Shown piece by piece: positions 48,443-60,295 of a stretch of DNA of 64,000 bases (positions within the stretch are counted from its first letter, which is position 1; each line of letters opens with the position of its first letter). Both the position numbers and the translations under genes were made by a program. The DNA comes from Mesostigma viride (Eukaryota > Streptophyta > Mesostigmatophyceae > Mesostigmatales > Mesostigmataceae). The notes under the pieces are model-generated. The model had not been told where the DNA came from. It saw nothing but the letters and a program-made list of their open reading frames with translations, and did not search any database. Where the stretch lies: contig RPFO01000027.1 of assembly GCA_009746045.1 (NCBI GenBank), positions 5,384,924 through 5,448,923 of the forward strand. Reading direction: 5' to 3'.

Positions 48443-51400
48443 CTACAGGACCACCCCAGCCTGCTGCATTTCTTCCTTGACGCGTTTCAGATACGCACCA
48501 TCCGGGTATCCATGCTCAGCATTAGGCGTTAGGTCGGTCTTGTGGTGGATGCCGGCCCAAATGACCACATTGTCCCTCCCCGTCGTTAGACTTGTGCCGA
48601 TGGAGAAAATCAGCCGCTGCTTGAATGCCTGCTGCAGCCACTTGAGCACTTCGTAGCCCTCGGTGGAGTCTGGCAAATAGGCTTCGCGGAAAGTTCCTTT
48701 AAATGGCTTTCCCGGATCATCACCGTCAGGTTCCTGCCTACCATTTGGGATGATGTACGCTATCTTTATGGCGCCCTTACCGTGCTCTGCCAGGGTGATG
48801 TAAGGGTCGACCCTGTGGGTCATCTTAGCAGACAGCGGCTGCGTCCCAACAGTCACCCCGAACCGCTTCATGCATTGCTCGCAGCGTGTGAAGGTCTGCG
48901 ATGTCACCCCATCTGCCATAATACGTGTCTTAATACGAGCAAGGCAGCAGTCGGCATGGCCATTCACGTGGCCACACGGCATGACCAGGCAGGTGTCGCC
49001 CTTGATGAGCGCAGACTGGCATATGATGCACTTAATGCCCTGGAGTCTGGCAAGGACCGTTTCTGTCAGCACACGTCCAATGCATGCGCTCTTTATCAAG
49101 CTCCCCTTGTCGACGTCATCAGCATTGATGTCCTCGCCAATAGGACACATCCATGCATTGGCATTTTCCGCCTCCGGGGCAACTGCGTGGTAGAAAGTGT
49201 AAAGGAAAAGATCCCAGCGGCTGCCATCGTCAATATAGTTAGTGGTGCCTGCCACGAACCCGAATGGGTTTTGCACATTAGCTGCCCCATGCGCACCCAT
49301 GCTCCTCCAGGCGAAATTCGGCACCCCGCTCAAGGCATGTGGGGTGCCTCTACTCTTCAATGTCTTGCTGGCGCCCGCAAACTCCACCATGTAGATGGGG
49401 CATGTGGCACTCTGTTTGTAGAGGACAAACTCATTGGCACCAGTATTGCCAGATGGGCCGGCTCGCCGGCCAACCACCGAGTCGAAATGCTTGTCGGCGT
49501 GTGACCGCCGATCTTCCACGGCTTTCTCGGGCTCCCGTTTCCAGGGGGCAAACTCATCCCGCGCCGGCACCGCCAGCACATCACCGAGTAGGGCAGCGCA
49601 GACGTAAAGTTTGCCGGTGTTGTTGCTGTAGCTGATTGCCTTGCGGGGGTCATCGGTCAGGTAAATGCCCGCCCCAAACGTGCCTTCTTTGGCCAACCTC
49701 AAATCCAGTCCCTGCCATTGTGCAGCGATAATTGCCACATGCAGACCAACGTAGACACATGTCGCATGTAGACCGAAGTACTGAACATGAGAATGAGGCC
49801 TCCTGGAGCCACTCACATGCCATTCACTAACCATGCCAGCAGGTGCATGAGCAAATGGAAACAAAATGTGCGTGCCCTAGAACTCTCAATCCTGAGATAA
49901 GGATCCATAAAAAATGTAGCCTGCCTCGCCGTCACGATGCGCGTCAGGAATATGCAGGAGCCTCTCATAACCCACTTGAACTACTTGTCGCCTGCTACTT
50001 CTCCAAGTGCCAGTGCTAGAAAGGGAACTCAAATGCTTTCAGCCGTGTGACGGTGTGTCGGAGATGAGACAAAGGCCAAACTACCATTCCAGTGAAGTGT
50101 GCTGGAGAAACCCGGGCAAATATCCCAGGGTTTGTGCAACCAAGGCGCATTCCTATGCTTTATAGGATGCTGGTGGAGTTTTTATGCTATACGATGCGTC
50201 ATGATGCTGTTGCTGTTGAGATACACTTGGGAAACAGACTAGCTTCCGCCTACCTTTGCTTTAGGATGCTGTTGGAGGTTGGATGTTCGCTGGAGGTCCC
50301 TATGCCATGCCGTCACTCAGGAATTTTAAGGGTTCTTAAGCCTTGTGATGGCTACTGAGGGACACAGGCGCAAAAGGCCAACCTTGTGGCCAACCTTGAT
50401 GTGGCCTCTTCCAAATACATGCAAGGGAGGACGAGAGATAAATAGATGGCCCTGGCTCACCTCTTCACAGATCCTGGTGTGATCCGGCTCGCTGCTGCAG
50501 TGGTAGAGGAGGCTCTGTACACGAGATAGCCACATAGGCAAACACAATACGAGAATTAAGGTTAATGCCAGCAATTATACCAAGCGCGCATTGCGAGTCA
50601 TTGTCTAGGCTGGCTAGGCTCTGCTGCCGAGGTAGAGGAGGCTCTCTCGATTGCAAGATGCCCAACTTAATTATTAGAGCTAGAGAAACAATCCTAATTA
50701 AGCAGTTATTTATGAAGTTCCTGTGTGTGCTCTGGCTAGACCGGCGCTGTGTTAAGGAAGGCTCTGCCCATCAGGTGAGACATGAAAGATAGGCAATGAA
50801 GGAGAGAAGGCAAATATTAGTGGATCCATCACTGCACAACACGAGCCCATGGGTCAGCGTGCAAGAACCGTATAGGAGATAGCAGTACAACTGAGAGGCC
50901 AATAAAATAAAACACTGATAAGTTGATGTCTGCCATTGATAGTTGGCAGACTACTGACCCAGTGGTATGCTGGTAGAGTAAGAGAAGAAAAAGTACTATA
51001 GTAGAAAAGAAAGTACCGTCCGAGTTCTAGAATGACACCAGTATTGTAACAGCGTCGTACCTGTCATGAAGTTATTCTGTCCCGTGACACATTGTGTCAC
51101 ATGGTTCAATTAAGAATAGACACTACTACACGAAGCAGATGTCGTCAGCAAGTAGTGATGACCAAGAGGTAGGCCCTACACCTACCTCGTGCAAGTCAAA
51201 AGGCGGCAGATCGGGTGGCGCCTCGTGGCCTTCCCTGACCACTTTTCCCTGCAGCATGTGGCGCCGCTCGAGCACGTATCGCTCCCACAGCCTCGGGTTC
51301 TGGATGCGCGTGACAGCTGTCACCTTCAGGCCGAACGTCTCCATGCGGCCGCTCCAGAGCTGATGTTCCGTTGAGTCTTCATCCAATGGCACGCACTGAA

Positions 51401-54400
51401 AGGTCAAAGGGTCATCCATAGGCGTCCTGCAGGCAGCAAGCATGTATGAAATAAGCAAGGCAGCAAGCCCTTTGTCCTATCAATAAGAATGATATATCTG
51501 TGAGAATCAAAGGCCAGCGAGTCGTGCGTCACTGTCCTGCAGTCAGCAAGCACAGGATTGTACGAGCGCGGTACGACAGTTTTGTTCCCAGACAGCCTGC
51601 CTTATTCTTATAGGGATCAAGCGAGGGCTCCGCTGGCATCCTGAAATAACAGATCAATAATTATAAGCAAGCTAGGTAGGAAGCATGTTCACTCACAGGG
51701 ATCAAGCTACGGCTCTATTGGCATTCTGATGTAGCAGACTAAATATTACCAGCAAGCACGCAAGGTAGAAACTACGCTACACTCATGTGTGGATCAAGTC
51801 AGGCTCCATCGGCCTGCAGGCAGCAAGCATGTATTGGGCGAATGCGGCGGTACATAGGATCGTTCCTCCCTAAGGAGTATGCCTGTCACACTAAAAGGGC
51901 CATCGTAGTCCTGTAGACGAGGGAATGTGCATGGTGGCGGCGATACTATTCTTGCCACTAGAGAGGCAACGAAAGAGCAGCGTGGGGGCTTTATCGAGGA
52001 ATAGGTTATAGAGGCAATACGTTGAATGGATTTAGCGTTTGTGGCTTCACAGCGTGCAGCTCATGGACAGCTTACAGGTGATACAGCTCGTTGGCAGCTT
52101 ACAGCTTGCACCCAACATAGCAGCCATGTATCCTGTATGGGCACTGTAATATATAACGGATTATTAATAGGAAGCCTGTCACATTTACAGGGATCCATCC
52201 GTGGCGTGCACATCAGAGGGCAGTGAGGGGTCTATTGTTGGGCCCACTATTCCTAGGAAGGATGTCGTAATCAAAGGAAAGCGAGGCGTCCATCTGTTGT
52301 AGGGCCCATTATTCATAGGAAGGATGTCATAATCAAAGGGAAGCGAGTAGTCCCTCGGTGTCAGTCATGGAAGTCATTGAGGGTGCTTGGTGTAGACGAC
52401 AAGGTAACCAGTAATTCCACTGACTAAGTAGTTCTCAAGAGGCGCTCAGAACATGGTACCCCTTGGCATCCTGCAAAAATGCGACCGAGCTTGGGGTAGG
52501 CAGGTCAGAGCAATACATCCCAAAGAGGCAACTTCTCTAGCCGATGGCAACTTCTTTAGCATGGCTTAAACTTTATTGACCCATTCACCAGGTCAACAAC
52601 CTTCCTGCGCGGTAAATGACAGGTTGACACCGACCTCTGAAGTCCTAAGTGGGACTTATCGTCTAGGGTATACCTCACAAGTTTAATTAATTAATTAATA
52701 CCTCACAACCTCACTGGGGAACACCTGGGAAAAAAACACAGTTGCCCAAGCACAACAAAAATGGCAGGATGCACTGTCATCAAAGTCTTGCAAATGCACC
52801 TTCAAACATAAATGGTAGTGTATTTGTGTGACATATAAATGGTGTGTCAAATATAGTGGTAAGAGTATAGAGATTAGAGACTCAGGGCAACCCGCAACTG
52901 AAATCATAGCGACCTCCAGTAGTATACAGGTGGCTGTTCAATGTACATATACTACTATAAACATGTACTCCAAGGTGGCGAGACACGTGGCACACTCACC
53001 ACATATGTGGCCGGTCGGTGTCATCCCCCCACCACGTGGGAGGCCTAGAGGCGGCGGACGAGGGGCGCTCCGTGGGCGCGGCGCTGACGCGCCGCTTGTC
53101 GTGAGCTGGCGCTGCGGCTGCTCACCCCAGCGGCAGGGCGGTTGTGTATTTCATGGGGAAGTCCACGTACAGTCACAAGTATAAGTAGAATATTCTTACT
53201 TCTATATACGCTACCATGACACTATAGACACTATAGACACTATAGACACTATAGACACTATTACTTCTGTATACGCTACCATGACTTTAGGACGTTGACA
53301 AACTCAGAGGAAAGCTCAGTGGCCAGGCACGATGAAGAAGGGACATGCCATATTATGATACCAACCTTTTGTTATAGTAGTATTTATTCTTGTTATTCAC
53401 TCCTGAATTCCCTACAACTCCTGAAATGACTCCGAATGCATACAAGACTACACAGAAAACAAGGGTGCTAATGTAAAAAGCAATTTTTATACATAGAACA
53501 ACTGACATACTGCTATGCAGTCAGGAAACAAGCCAAAGGTAAACTATCACAAAAAGCAAGCTACCAGGGCTTCTCTCTACCCAGGCATAAAAGAATGGAC
53601 TTGGTGGGGGAGAGGACTTCATGGGGTGAAGATGACTTGGGACGTGGACACTTGGGTTACAGAGGACTTAGGGTAGGGAGGAGGGGCGGAGAGGATTTGG
53701 GGGTAAATAGGCACTTGGGGTCAAGAGGACATCAGTGGTAAAGAGGACATGAGGTAACGAGGACAAGGGGTAAAGAGGTAATGGGGTGGAGAGGACGTGA
53801 GGTCACCAGGGGTCAAGAGGACTTGCGGCGGGCAGTGATAAGACGTTGACTTGGAGCGGGGAGGATAAGGAGCAGCCACGGAGGCCAAGCAACCCATGCT
53901 GACACGATCAGATCCTGATGCAGCGACCTCAGACAGCGTGTTTCAGGCAAAGCAGTCACACGGTGTTGGCGACATTTTGTAGTAGAATCGAACAAATTAG
54001 GCATAGCTTACTTGTAATAGTAGCACCTCGTCATTCCTGTACTACTATATAACAGACACACGCCGATGGAGCCGTTTAACAGCCCATTCCCCATGAATGC
54101 AACGGAATGGTTGAACAGCGGCATGCCGAATACCCCATACACTGAACTGAATGGGTTAACAGCCTTGTTCGCTTGGGCCACAGGCAACAGGTTGACTAGT
54201 TGCCTGATGGCCTCTAGTATGGCATATGCAGCAGTGAGCAGACATGCGCCAGTGTCGAGGGCGATCAGGTCATGGGAATAACAGATAAAAGACTCATGGT
54301 AAGCCACAACCTCACCTCGGTATGCCGGAGCGGCTGCCCCTGATGCGGGCGCGTTAGCCTGTTTTGCACCGCCCATGGGAATGCCCGGCGCTGCCGCACT

Positions 54401-55484
54401 TGCAGCCTGAGCCTTCCTTGCATTGCCTGCGGGCATGGCTGCCCCTGATGTGGGGGCAGCAGGCTGCTTTGATGCATAGCCAAGGGGTATCGTAACCACC
54501 TGGCAGGCAGGCGCATTAGCCGGCCTTGCGTTGCCTACTCCAGTTGCCGCCGGTGCCGATGGCCCCGGCACGCTAGCCTGCCTCGTGGCTGCGTTCCCTG
54601 TGTTTGCGGCTGGCATCTGCACGGGTGCAGCCGGCACAGGTGCTGCAGATGCCAGGGCCGCGGTCGGTGTGGCGGCTGCTGCTCTGGTGGGTGGTGGCGC
54701 TGCGTTGGCGAAAATTGCTGGTGGCGCAGGCGGGGCCGAGGGCGCATAAAGGGTGGATGGTGAGAATGCTGCAAGTAGGGGCCAGGGCCGTGGGCAAGAC
54801 CGTGGGCAAGACAGCAGGGGGAAAGACAGCAGGAAAGTAGACGTTAACACCATGCTTGAAAAAACATTCTCCGCTAGAATGGGCGAAGGAGGACCCGGCC
54901 CACCAACAAGGAAGGGCAATCAAGAATAGCCGTTGTCACTGCCTGAGGGGACAAGGGGAGCAGAACTGTATTCCTGTGCCATTAGCTCACGACTAGTTTG
55001 AAGACCTGCCATTACCTCAGGGATTACCTCAGGCACCCACAGAAAGCCATCAATCAAAGTAACAGCCACAGTTGCTAGATATCTGTTGCTCAAAATGCTT
55101 GGATGCCAGCACTTCACTAAATGCACATATAGCTTGACGACATCAGCCATTTACAAAGCAGCCGTAAACTAGTACAAAATCATTCGTCCAACTTCTTGGA
55201 TGCCGGCACCCAGCGCGCACTATCAACTTACAGGCATGTGCAGGGCTTGCAAGTGACAGACTGAACGCACCTGGAACAGGGGAGCTGGCGGCCGCACCCG
55301 AAAAGGTGGCATGCCTGGCAGCACTTGCATTTCTGCCGTTACCCGCTGCAGGGCTATTGCCATTGGCCGCTGCAGGGGCGTTCTTGATGGAATGGGCAGG
55401 AGTGCGGACGGCTGCTAGACTTGGACCATCAGAAATGGTCGGCAATCTGGCGGTGTCCTGAGTAAACTGCCTCTGCAACGGCAT
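48443..55484 (-). CDS. PARP-like ADP-ribosyltransferase fused to RING and Deltex C-terminal domain, six exons
   Basis: Minus-strand exons 55484-55271, 54768-54316, 53117-53000, 51426-51186, 50514-50461 and 49711-48443 join in phase into 782 codons. Residues 1-265 are Ala/Pro-rich and disordered. The PARP catalytic domain (about 285-475) has VTAVTRIQNPRLWERY, LLYHCSSEPDH with His 347, GTFGAGIYLTDDP, ISYSN with Tyr 388, and ANEFVLYKQ with Glu 454: a complete H-Y-E triad. A RING-type cluster follows (588-640: CIIC, MPCGHVNGHADCC, CEQC). The Deltex C-terminal domain (650-782) has PGKPFKGTFREAYLPDSTEG, RLIFSIGTSLTTGRD, IHHKT and GYPDGAYLKRV. In animals, PARP9 pairs with the RING-DTC ligase DTX3L; here both activities share one chain, implying combined ADP-ribosylation and ubiquitylation. 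The first exon and start are the least certain part; the last three exons are firm. Confidence 0.88.
49865..50460 (-). other. Intron between PARP-Deltex exons 5 and 6
   Basis: Includes 49712-50460. No repeat array or exon was seen. Donor GTGAGC at 50460 and acceptor GGCAG at 49712. Confidence 0.6.
50617..50653 (-). repeat. Copy of the PARP-Deltex exon 5 start inside the upstream intron
   Basis: On the plus strand the exon start region reads GCTGCAGTGGTAGAGGAGGC then TCTGTAC (50493-50520); about 125 bp upstream in gene sense, 50622-50650 reads GCTGCCGAGGTAGAGGAGGC then TCTCTCG. About 21 of the 27 aligned bases match. The acceptor AG is retained in GAG|AGCC. Confidence 0.75.
51427..51834 (-). 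repeat. Three copies of the exon 4 acceptor region in the PARP-Deltex intron
   Basis: The authentic acceptor region on the plus strand reads CCTGCAGGCAGCAAGCATGT (51426-51445). Related sequences lie at 51536-51552 (CCTGCAGTCAGCAAGCA) and 51815-51834 (CCTGCAGGCAGCAAGCATGT). They sit in about 85-bp degenerate repeats (GGATCAAGC...GGCTC...GGC) between 51614 and 51834. Confidence 0.75.
51835..52999 (-). other. Remainder of PARP-Deltex intron 3
   Basis: Contains a repeated GGGCCCA(C/T)TATTC(C/A)TAGGAAGG near 52240 and 52300, and a short (TTAA)n at 52683-52699 like the LINE tails further left. No exon was recognised. Confidence 0.5.
53214..53262. repeat. 12-bp GACACTATAGAC tandem repeat
   Basis: Four to five head-to-tail units, flanked by a direct repeat of ATACGCTACCATGAC (53206-53220 and 53271-53285). 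Confidence 0.85.
53590..53830. repeat. Degenerate G-rich minisatellite (GAGGACxTGGGGT-like)
   Basis: About 12 imperfect units of 18-22 bp built on GGGGTAAAGAGGACATG. It lies in the PARP-Deltex intron between exons 2 and 3; in gene sense it is C- and T-rich. Confidence 0.75.
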
Positions 55485-57045
55485 GCAGTAATTGTTACGA
55501 AACCCAGAAAGGAGATGCCAGGCTGCGTCAATTCACAGAAAACAGGGGTTAAGGACATGCATCGAGGATCTTTAGTTGGTAAGTGATCGCTAGCTACTTT
55601 TATTAGCGTGATACTTTGTTAGTCAAAGTATTTCTGTGTTAGTAACAGAATTTCAGCAAGAGCTCTGGCGGCTATGTTCGTGCAGCTTCCATGCGATGTA
55701 CTAAGGATCCCTAGATGAGCAAGGTTTTTTTTGGTGTCCTCAAAGAGCCCCTGATATAAAGCAGTATCTCCTAGACGTACCCATGGAAAGAAAACTGTGG
55801 CCATAGCTACTATCTCCCATGTCCAGGTACAGCTACACATCCAGGTACCAGGTACATTCTTTACCTGGAACCAGGTCCAGGCGTCAGGTAACGGGTATCA
55901 GATATTAGTTAGGTATTCGGTATCCCATATTAGGTATCAGGTAAGTAACACGAGACTAGCATGGTAGTAGTATTTGATGTCACATATTTAGAATCAGGTG
56001 AGTAACATGAGCACACCAACATTTCCCAAAATTAATGGCGCAACAGATGCTATAAATGACAGGGGGAAACTGCTTAAATTGAGCTGGTTCATCGGATCCT
56101 CTTCCATGTTAAGGTTGCGTGGGGTGCAGTTAGTAACTCTAACTGCATTGTGTTATAAAGAGTAAACTGCATTGTGTTATAAAGAGGGTGTGTCGCGTGT
56201 CCTCGGCAATCGCATGGCTTCCGTACCTACAAACCCTCGATGCGATCCTCAACTCTGTGCGTCATCTGCCAAGCTAGGGTCATGCCAAGTTTACCCATCA
56301 TGCCACAAACTACAAAGTGAGAAGGAGATGCTAATTAGGGATGCCATAGCTATGCTATAGTTATCGGCGCTAGGGGATTCCCTAATAGCACTTTATACTT
56401 TATAAGCAGAGGGGTGCTATAATTATTCGCGCTAGGGGATTCCCAAATTGTATAATATACTTTATAAGCGGAGGGGCGTGGGAGATGTTACCCCAGCGCA
56501 TTCGCGCAGGTTATCAAAAAGATCTGCCCGATGTCTGCATGCTCTACAAGATGATAAGAACTATAATTAGATGCTATGAATGCAGATAGTGTACTTCTTA
56601 ATCTAATCAAAGTACACGTGAACTACTGTTTTAATTTTAATCTAGTTCATGTGAAGATCATCATGTTTCCTGAAAATGAGCTGGCTACCAGAAAAAACAA
56701 AGTGCCAAACCCAGAAAAGTTAAAGTGCGAAGCGCGTACCCACGTTAAAACCAGGTAATGTGCCATCACACACGATCTGCCAGCAAGACAAGAGAGCCGA
56801 AAATGTATCCATTGGAGCCGTTGGATTAGTACTCGATAAGGCTGACGACATACTACGTATAAAACATAGTATGAACCCCCAAGAATCGGCTCCTTTGCTG
56901 GAGATCAGCATTTGTCATATCCTTCGTAGTCGTATTAGTACCCATGCCAACAGCTATCTTGTCATATACCCTCACCAACAGCCATCATTCTGGAGCTCAG
57001 CTCAAGTACCCTGGCATAGCAACCACCCCCCGCTTGGGCACTTAC
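55485..57045. other. Region between the PARP-Deltex start and the next exon; no secure gene
   Basis: Holds a GGTACCAGGTA/GGTATCAGGTA-type degenerate repeat (55826-55945) and two similar AT-rich blocks near 56340-56400 and 56410-56480 (GCTAGGGGATTCCC). A minus-strand frame at 55619-55840 (ALYQGLFEDTKKNLAHLGIL...) looks protein-like and could be an exon of the membrane protein gene, but splice phases could not be settled. Confidence 0.45.
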
Positions 57046-60000
57046 CATTACGTAGCGTAGGCCCTCGGCTGGCAGCTGCAAAAAGAAGCCACTCATGCAG
57101 GTAATGGTCCACTCAGAGGCCTTGGTCATGCCCGCCTTTGCTCGAAGGAGGAAGACTTGGGTGGCCCGTCCGACCTCCGCCTTTAATTTGAAGAGGAAGA
57201 CATGGGTACCCTGCCGGACCATGGCGATGCCCGCCTTGACCATGGCGAGGGAATTCCGGGCGGCACCTTTCATGTAGCACCCTGTGATGCCTGCCGTTGA
57301 TGTTACCATGGAAACTGCTGACCGGATGAGTGTGACTGAAAGCCTGAGACTGGCCCACAAAAGTGCGCGATACACCAGGGTGGCCAGCTGGGTGGCTTGG
57401 AGGATGCATGCCTTGAAGGTAGAGAGGATAGACGCGATCACCTGTGTCGATGTCGAGTGGAGCCCATCCATGCATGATGACCCAAGGCGGTGGAGTGGCA
57501 TGCCGCCGTGGAGGTTGAATGACGTGCACACACACAGGAATGATAAACGGTCATGTGTTGACGGACGTGCACAAGCATTAGGGGGACGTGCGCAAGCATT
57601 GGGGGCGCAAGTGAGCCCGCGCGGATGCAAGCATTGGGGGCACAAGTGAGCCCGCGCGGATGCAAGCATTGGGGGCACAAGTGAGCCCGCGTGGATGCAA
57701 GCATTGGGGGCACAAGTGAGCCCGCGTGGATGCAAGCATTGGGGGCACAAGTGAGCCCGCGTGGATGCAAGCATTGGGGGCACAAGTGAGCCCGCGTGGA
57801 TGCAAGCATTGGGGGCACAAGTGAGCCCGCGTGGATGCAAGCATTGGGGGCACAAGTGAGCCCGCGTGGATGCAAGCATTGGGGGCACAAGTGAGCCCGC
57901 GCGGATGCAGGCATTGGGGGCACAAGTGAGCCCGCGTGGATGCAAGCATTGGGGGCACAAGTCAGCCCGCGTGGATGCAAGCATTGGGGGCACAAGTGAG
58001 CCCGCGTGGATGCAAGCATTGGGGGCACAAGTGAGCCCGCGTGGATGCAAGCATTGGGGGCACAAGTGAGCCCGCGTGGATGCAAGCATTGGGGGCACAA
58101 GTGAGCCCGCGTGGATGCAAGCATTGGGGGCACAAGTGAGCCCGCGTGGATGCAAGCATTGGGGGCACAAATGAGCCCGCGTGGATGCAAGCATTGGGGG
58201 CACAAGTCAGCCCGCGTGGATGCAAGCATGCCCCAAAAAAAGTATGGAAGGATCAAGCGCGCACTCAGATTGCAGGGGCTGGTTCTGTCAAGACACATTC
58301 CTGCGATCATGGTTCTGTTCCGCGAGCAGTATATTTCTTTGTTGATTGTTTTTAAACTACCTGGGTGCCGTCGGTACCAAAGACTAGCACCGCAGGTACC
58401 TATGGACAGTAAGTCTCACACCACAACAACCTATGGACAGTTAGTCTCACACCACAACAACCTATGGACAGTTAGTCTCATACCACAACAGCCTATGGAC
58501 AGCTATTTTCATACCACAACAACCTATGGATATGCAGTCACGTGCTGTAGACTTAAGTATGGATAGATGCGATGCAGCGGGAAGCAAGGGCAGGCCATTG
58601 ATGCAAGGGCAGGCCATCATGACCACCCCCTGTCGAGCCACATATTGGCGATTATGGTTTTGCTAACATACATTTTCTTGCTGTTTGTTGTTAAGCTGCG
58701 TGTGTGCCTGCATCCCTAAGCTTCATTTGACGGCCATGGTTCCATCAAGCTACATTCCTTTGTTGCTAAGCTACCCATCCGGCACGCGTACGTGTGCCAT
58801 TATTACCATCCCTTGCATTCGGCAGGAAAAAATGGTGTATGCACCGACGCGCACATATGCGCGCACAAAATCGCACACACACACACACACACTCGCTCAA
58901 ACACTTTCAGGGCAGGCCAGCGCGCCCACGCGCCCACATAGACGCGCACATACACACACGTATTGACACATGCACCAACACTAATATGCATCCAAAAGGC
59001 ACACACACACGCAGGGAGAAAAACAACTTTTGAATGCATCTCGCACTGTGCACGCAGTTACTAGCTAGGCCCTGGTACCGAAAGTCAAAGAAATTCAGCC
59101 TATTTGCCATGTGAGAATTCTTTCATCTTAGCAGTTCATCTAAGTAGTTATTGTGAGCATTCATCTTAGTACGTTCCACCCAGCATGGCATTGGTCCCGC
59201 AGGCTTACATCACTCCTACGCTCCCCATAATTACAACGCGTAGGAGAAACTGCACACGCGCATTGTATTGAAAAGAGACCTGGCGTGCGCGCACTGTGTT
59301 TAGAAGACAGCCTGTGTGTGCACTGTGCTCCGGAAGCATGGCATTCGTGCGAGTTTCCAAGAAATCCCACCCACGCAAAACGTCAAGAGACAAGAAACGC
59401 GCATATTGTTTATGCGTGAATTATTACCCAGGAAAAGGGCGTGCATTCATTCATCATTGTTAACAGGTTCCACATCCAATAATGCGCGCGACGCACCATG
59501 AAGCCCGAGGCCACCGCGATCAGGCTCATCCCGACGATGATGACGTGGCCTTGCAGGGACCGAGGGGGTTTCTCAGCCATGAACGCGATGAACTGCCGTG
59601 CGAGGTGAAGCAGGTGAGAGGCCTGGCACGAACAGGTAACGGGATGCCAAGGATTGAGGACAACGGGCTGGTGCGAATAAGCATGGTGTACTTACCCCTA
59701 GATAGCCAGTGCATGGTCTGGTGCGAATAAGCACGGTGTACTTACCCCTAGATAGCCAGTGCATGGTCTGGTGCGAATAAGCATGGTGTACTTACCCCTA
59801 GATAGCCAGTGCATGGTCTGGTGCCAATAAGCATGGTGTACTTACCCCTAGATAGCCAGTGCATGGTCTGGTGCGAATAAGCATGGTGTACTTACCCCTA
59901 GATAGCCAGTGCATGGTCTGGTGCGAATAAGCACGGTGTACTTACCCCTAGATAGCCAGTGCATGGTCTGGTGCGAGTAAGCACGGTGTACTTACCCCTA

Positions 60001-60244
60001 GATAGCCAGTGCATGGTCTGGTGCGAATAAGCATCACGTGCATACCCCTAGATAGCCAGGGGTACTAAGGATTGAGGACATGGGCTGGTGCGAATAATAA
60101 TAAGATAATAAGCATGATCTGCTTCCTCTAGATTGCCAGGGACAGCCAGGGACAAGGGCGGCATTGGTGGTGGCGGTGGCAATGGTGTTGGTGGTGTTGG
60201 TGGTGGTGGGGGGCCGCGGCGGCTGCGGTGGGGGGGCGGCGGCA

Positions 60245-60295
<51 letters not shown>

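Noticed and set aside
49865-50000. Extension of the last PARP-Deltex exon upstream to 49864
   Set aside because: The residues upstream of 49711 do not fit the PARP fold, whereas the 54-bp exon at 50514-50461 supplies the expected His motif in phase.
54920-55150. Minus-strand frame in the first PARP-Deltex intron (HPSILSNRYLATVAVTLIDG...)
   Set aside because: It looks protein-like, but splice phases of the flanking exons (55271 to 54768) join perfectly without it and no acceptor-donor pair fits.
57578-58230. CRISPR-like array
   Set aside because: The 35-bp units are contiguous with no unique spacers, and the genome is eukaryotic.
56962-58310. Repeated CLHPRGLTCAPNA-like peptide frames on the minus strand
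   Set aside because: Translation of the 35-bp minisatellite; only 57441-57046 with its splice sites was kept.
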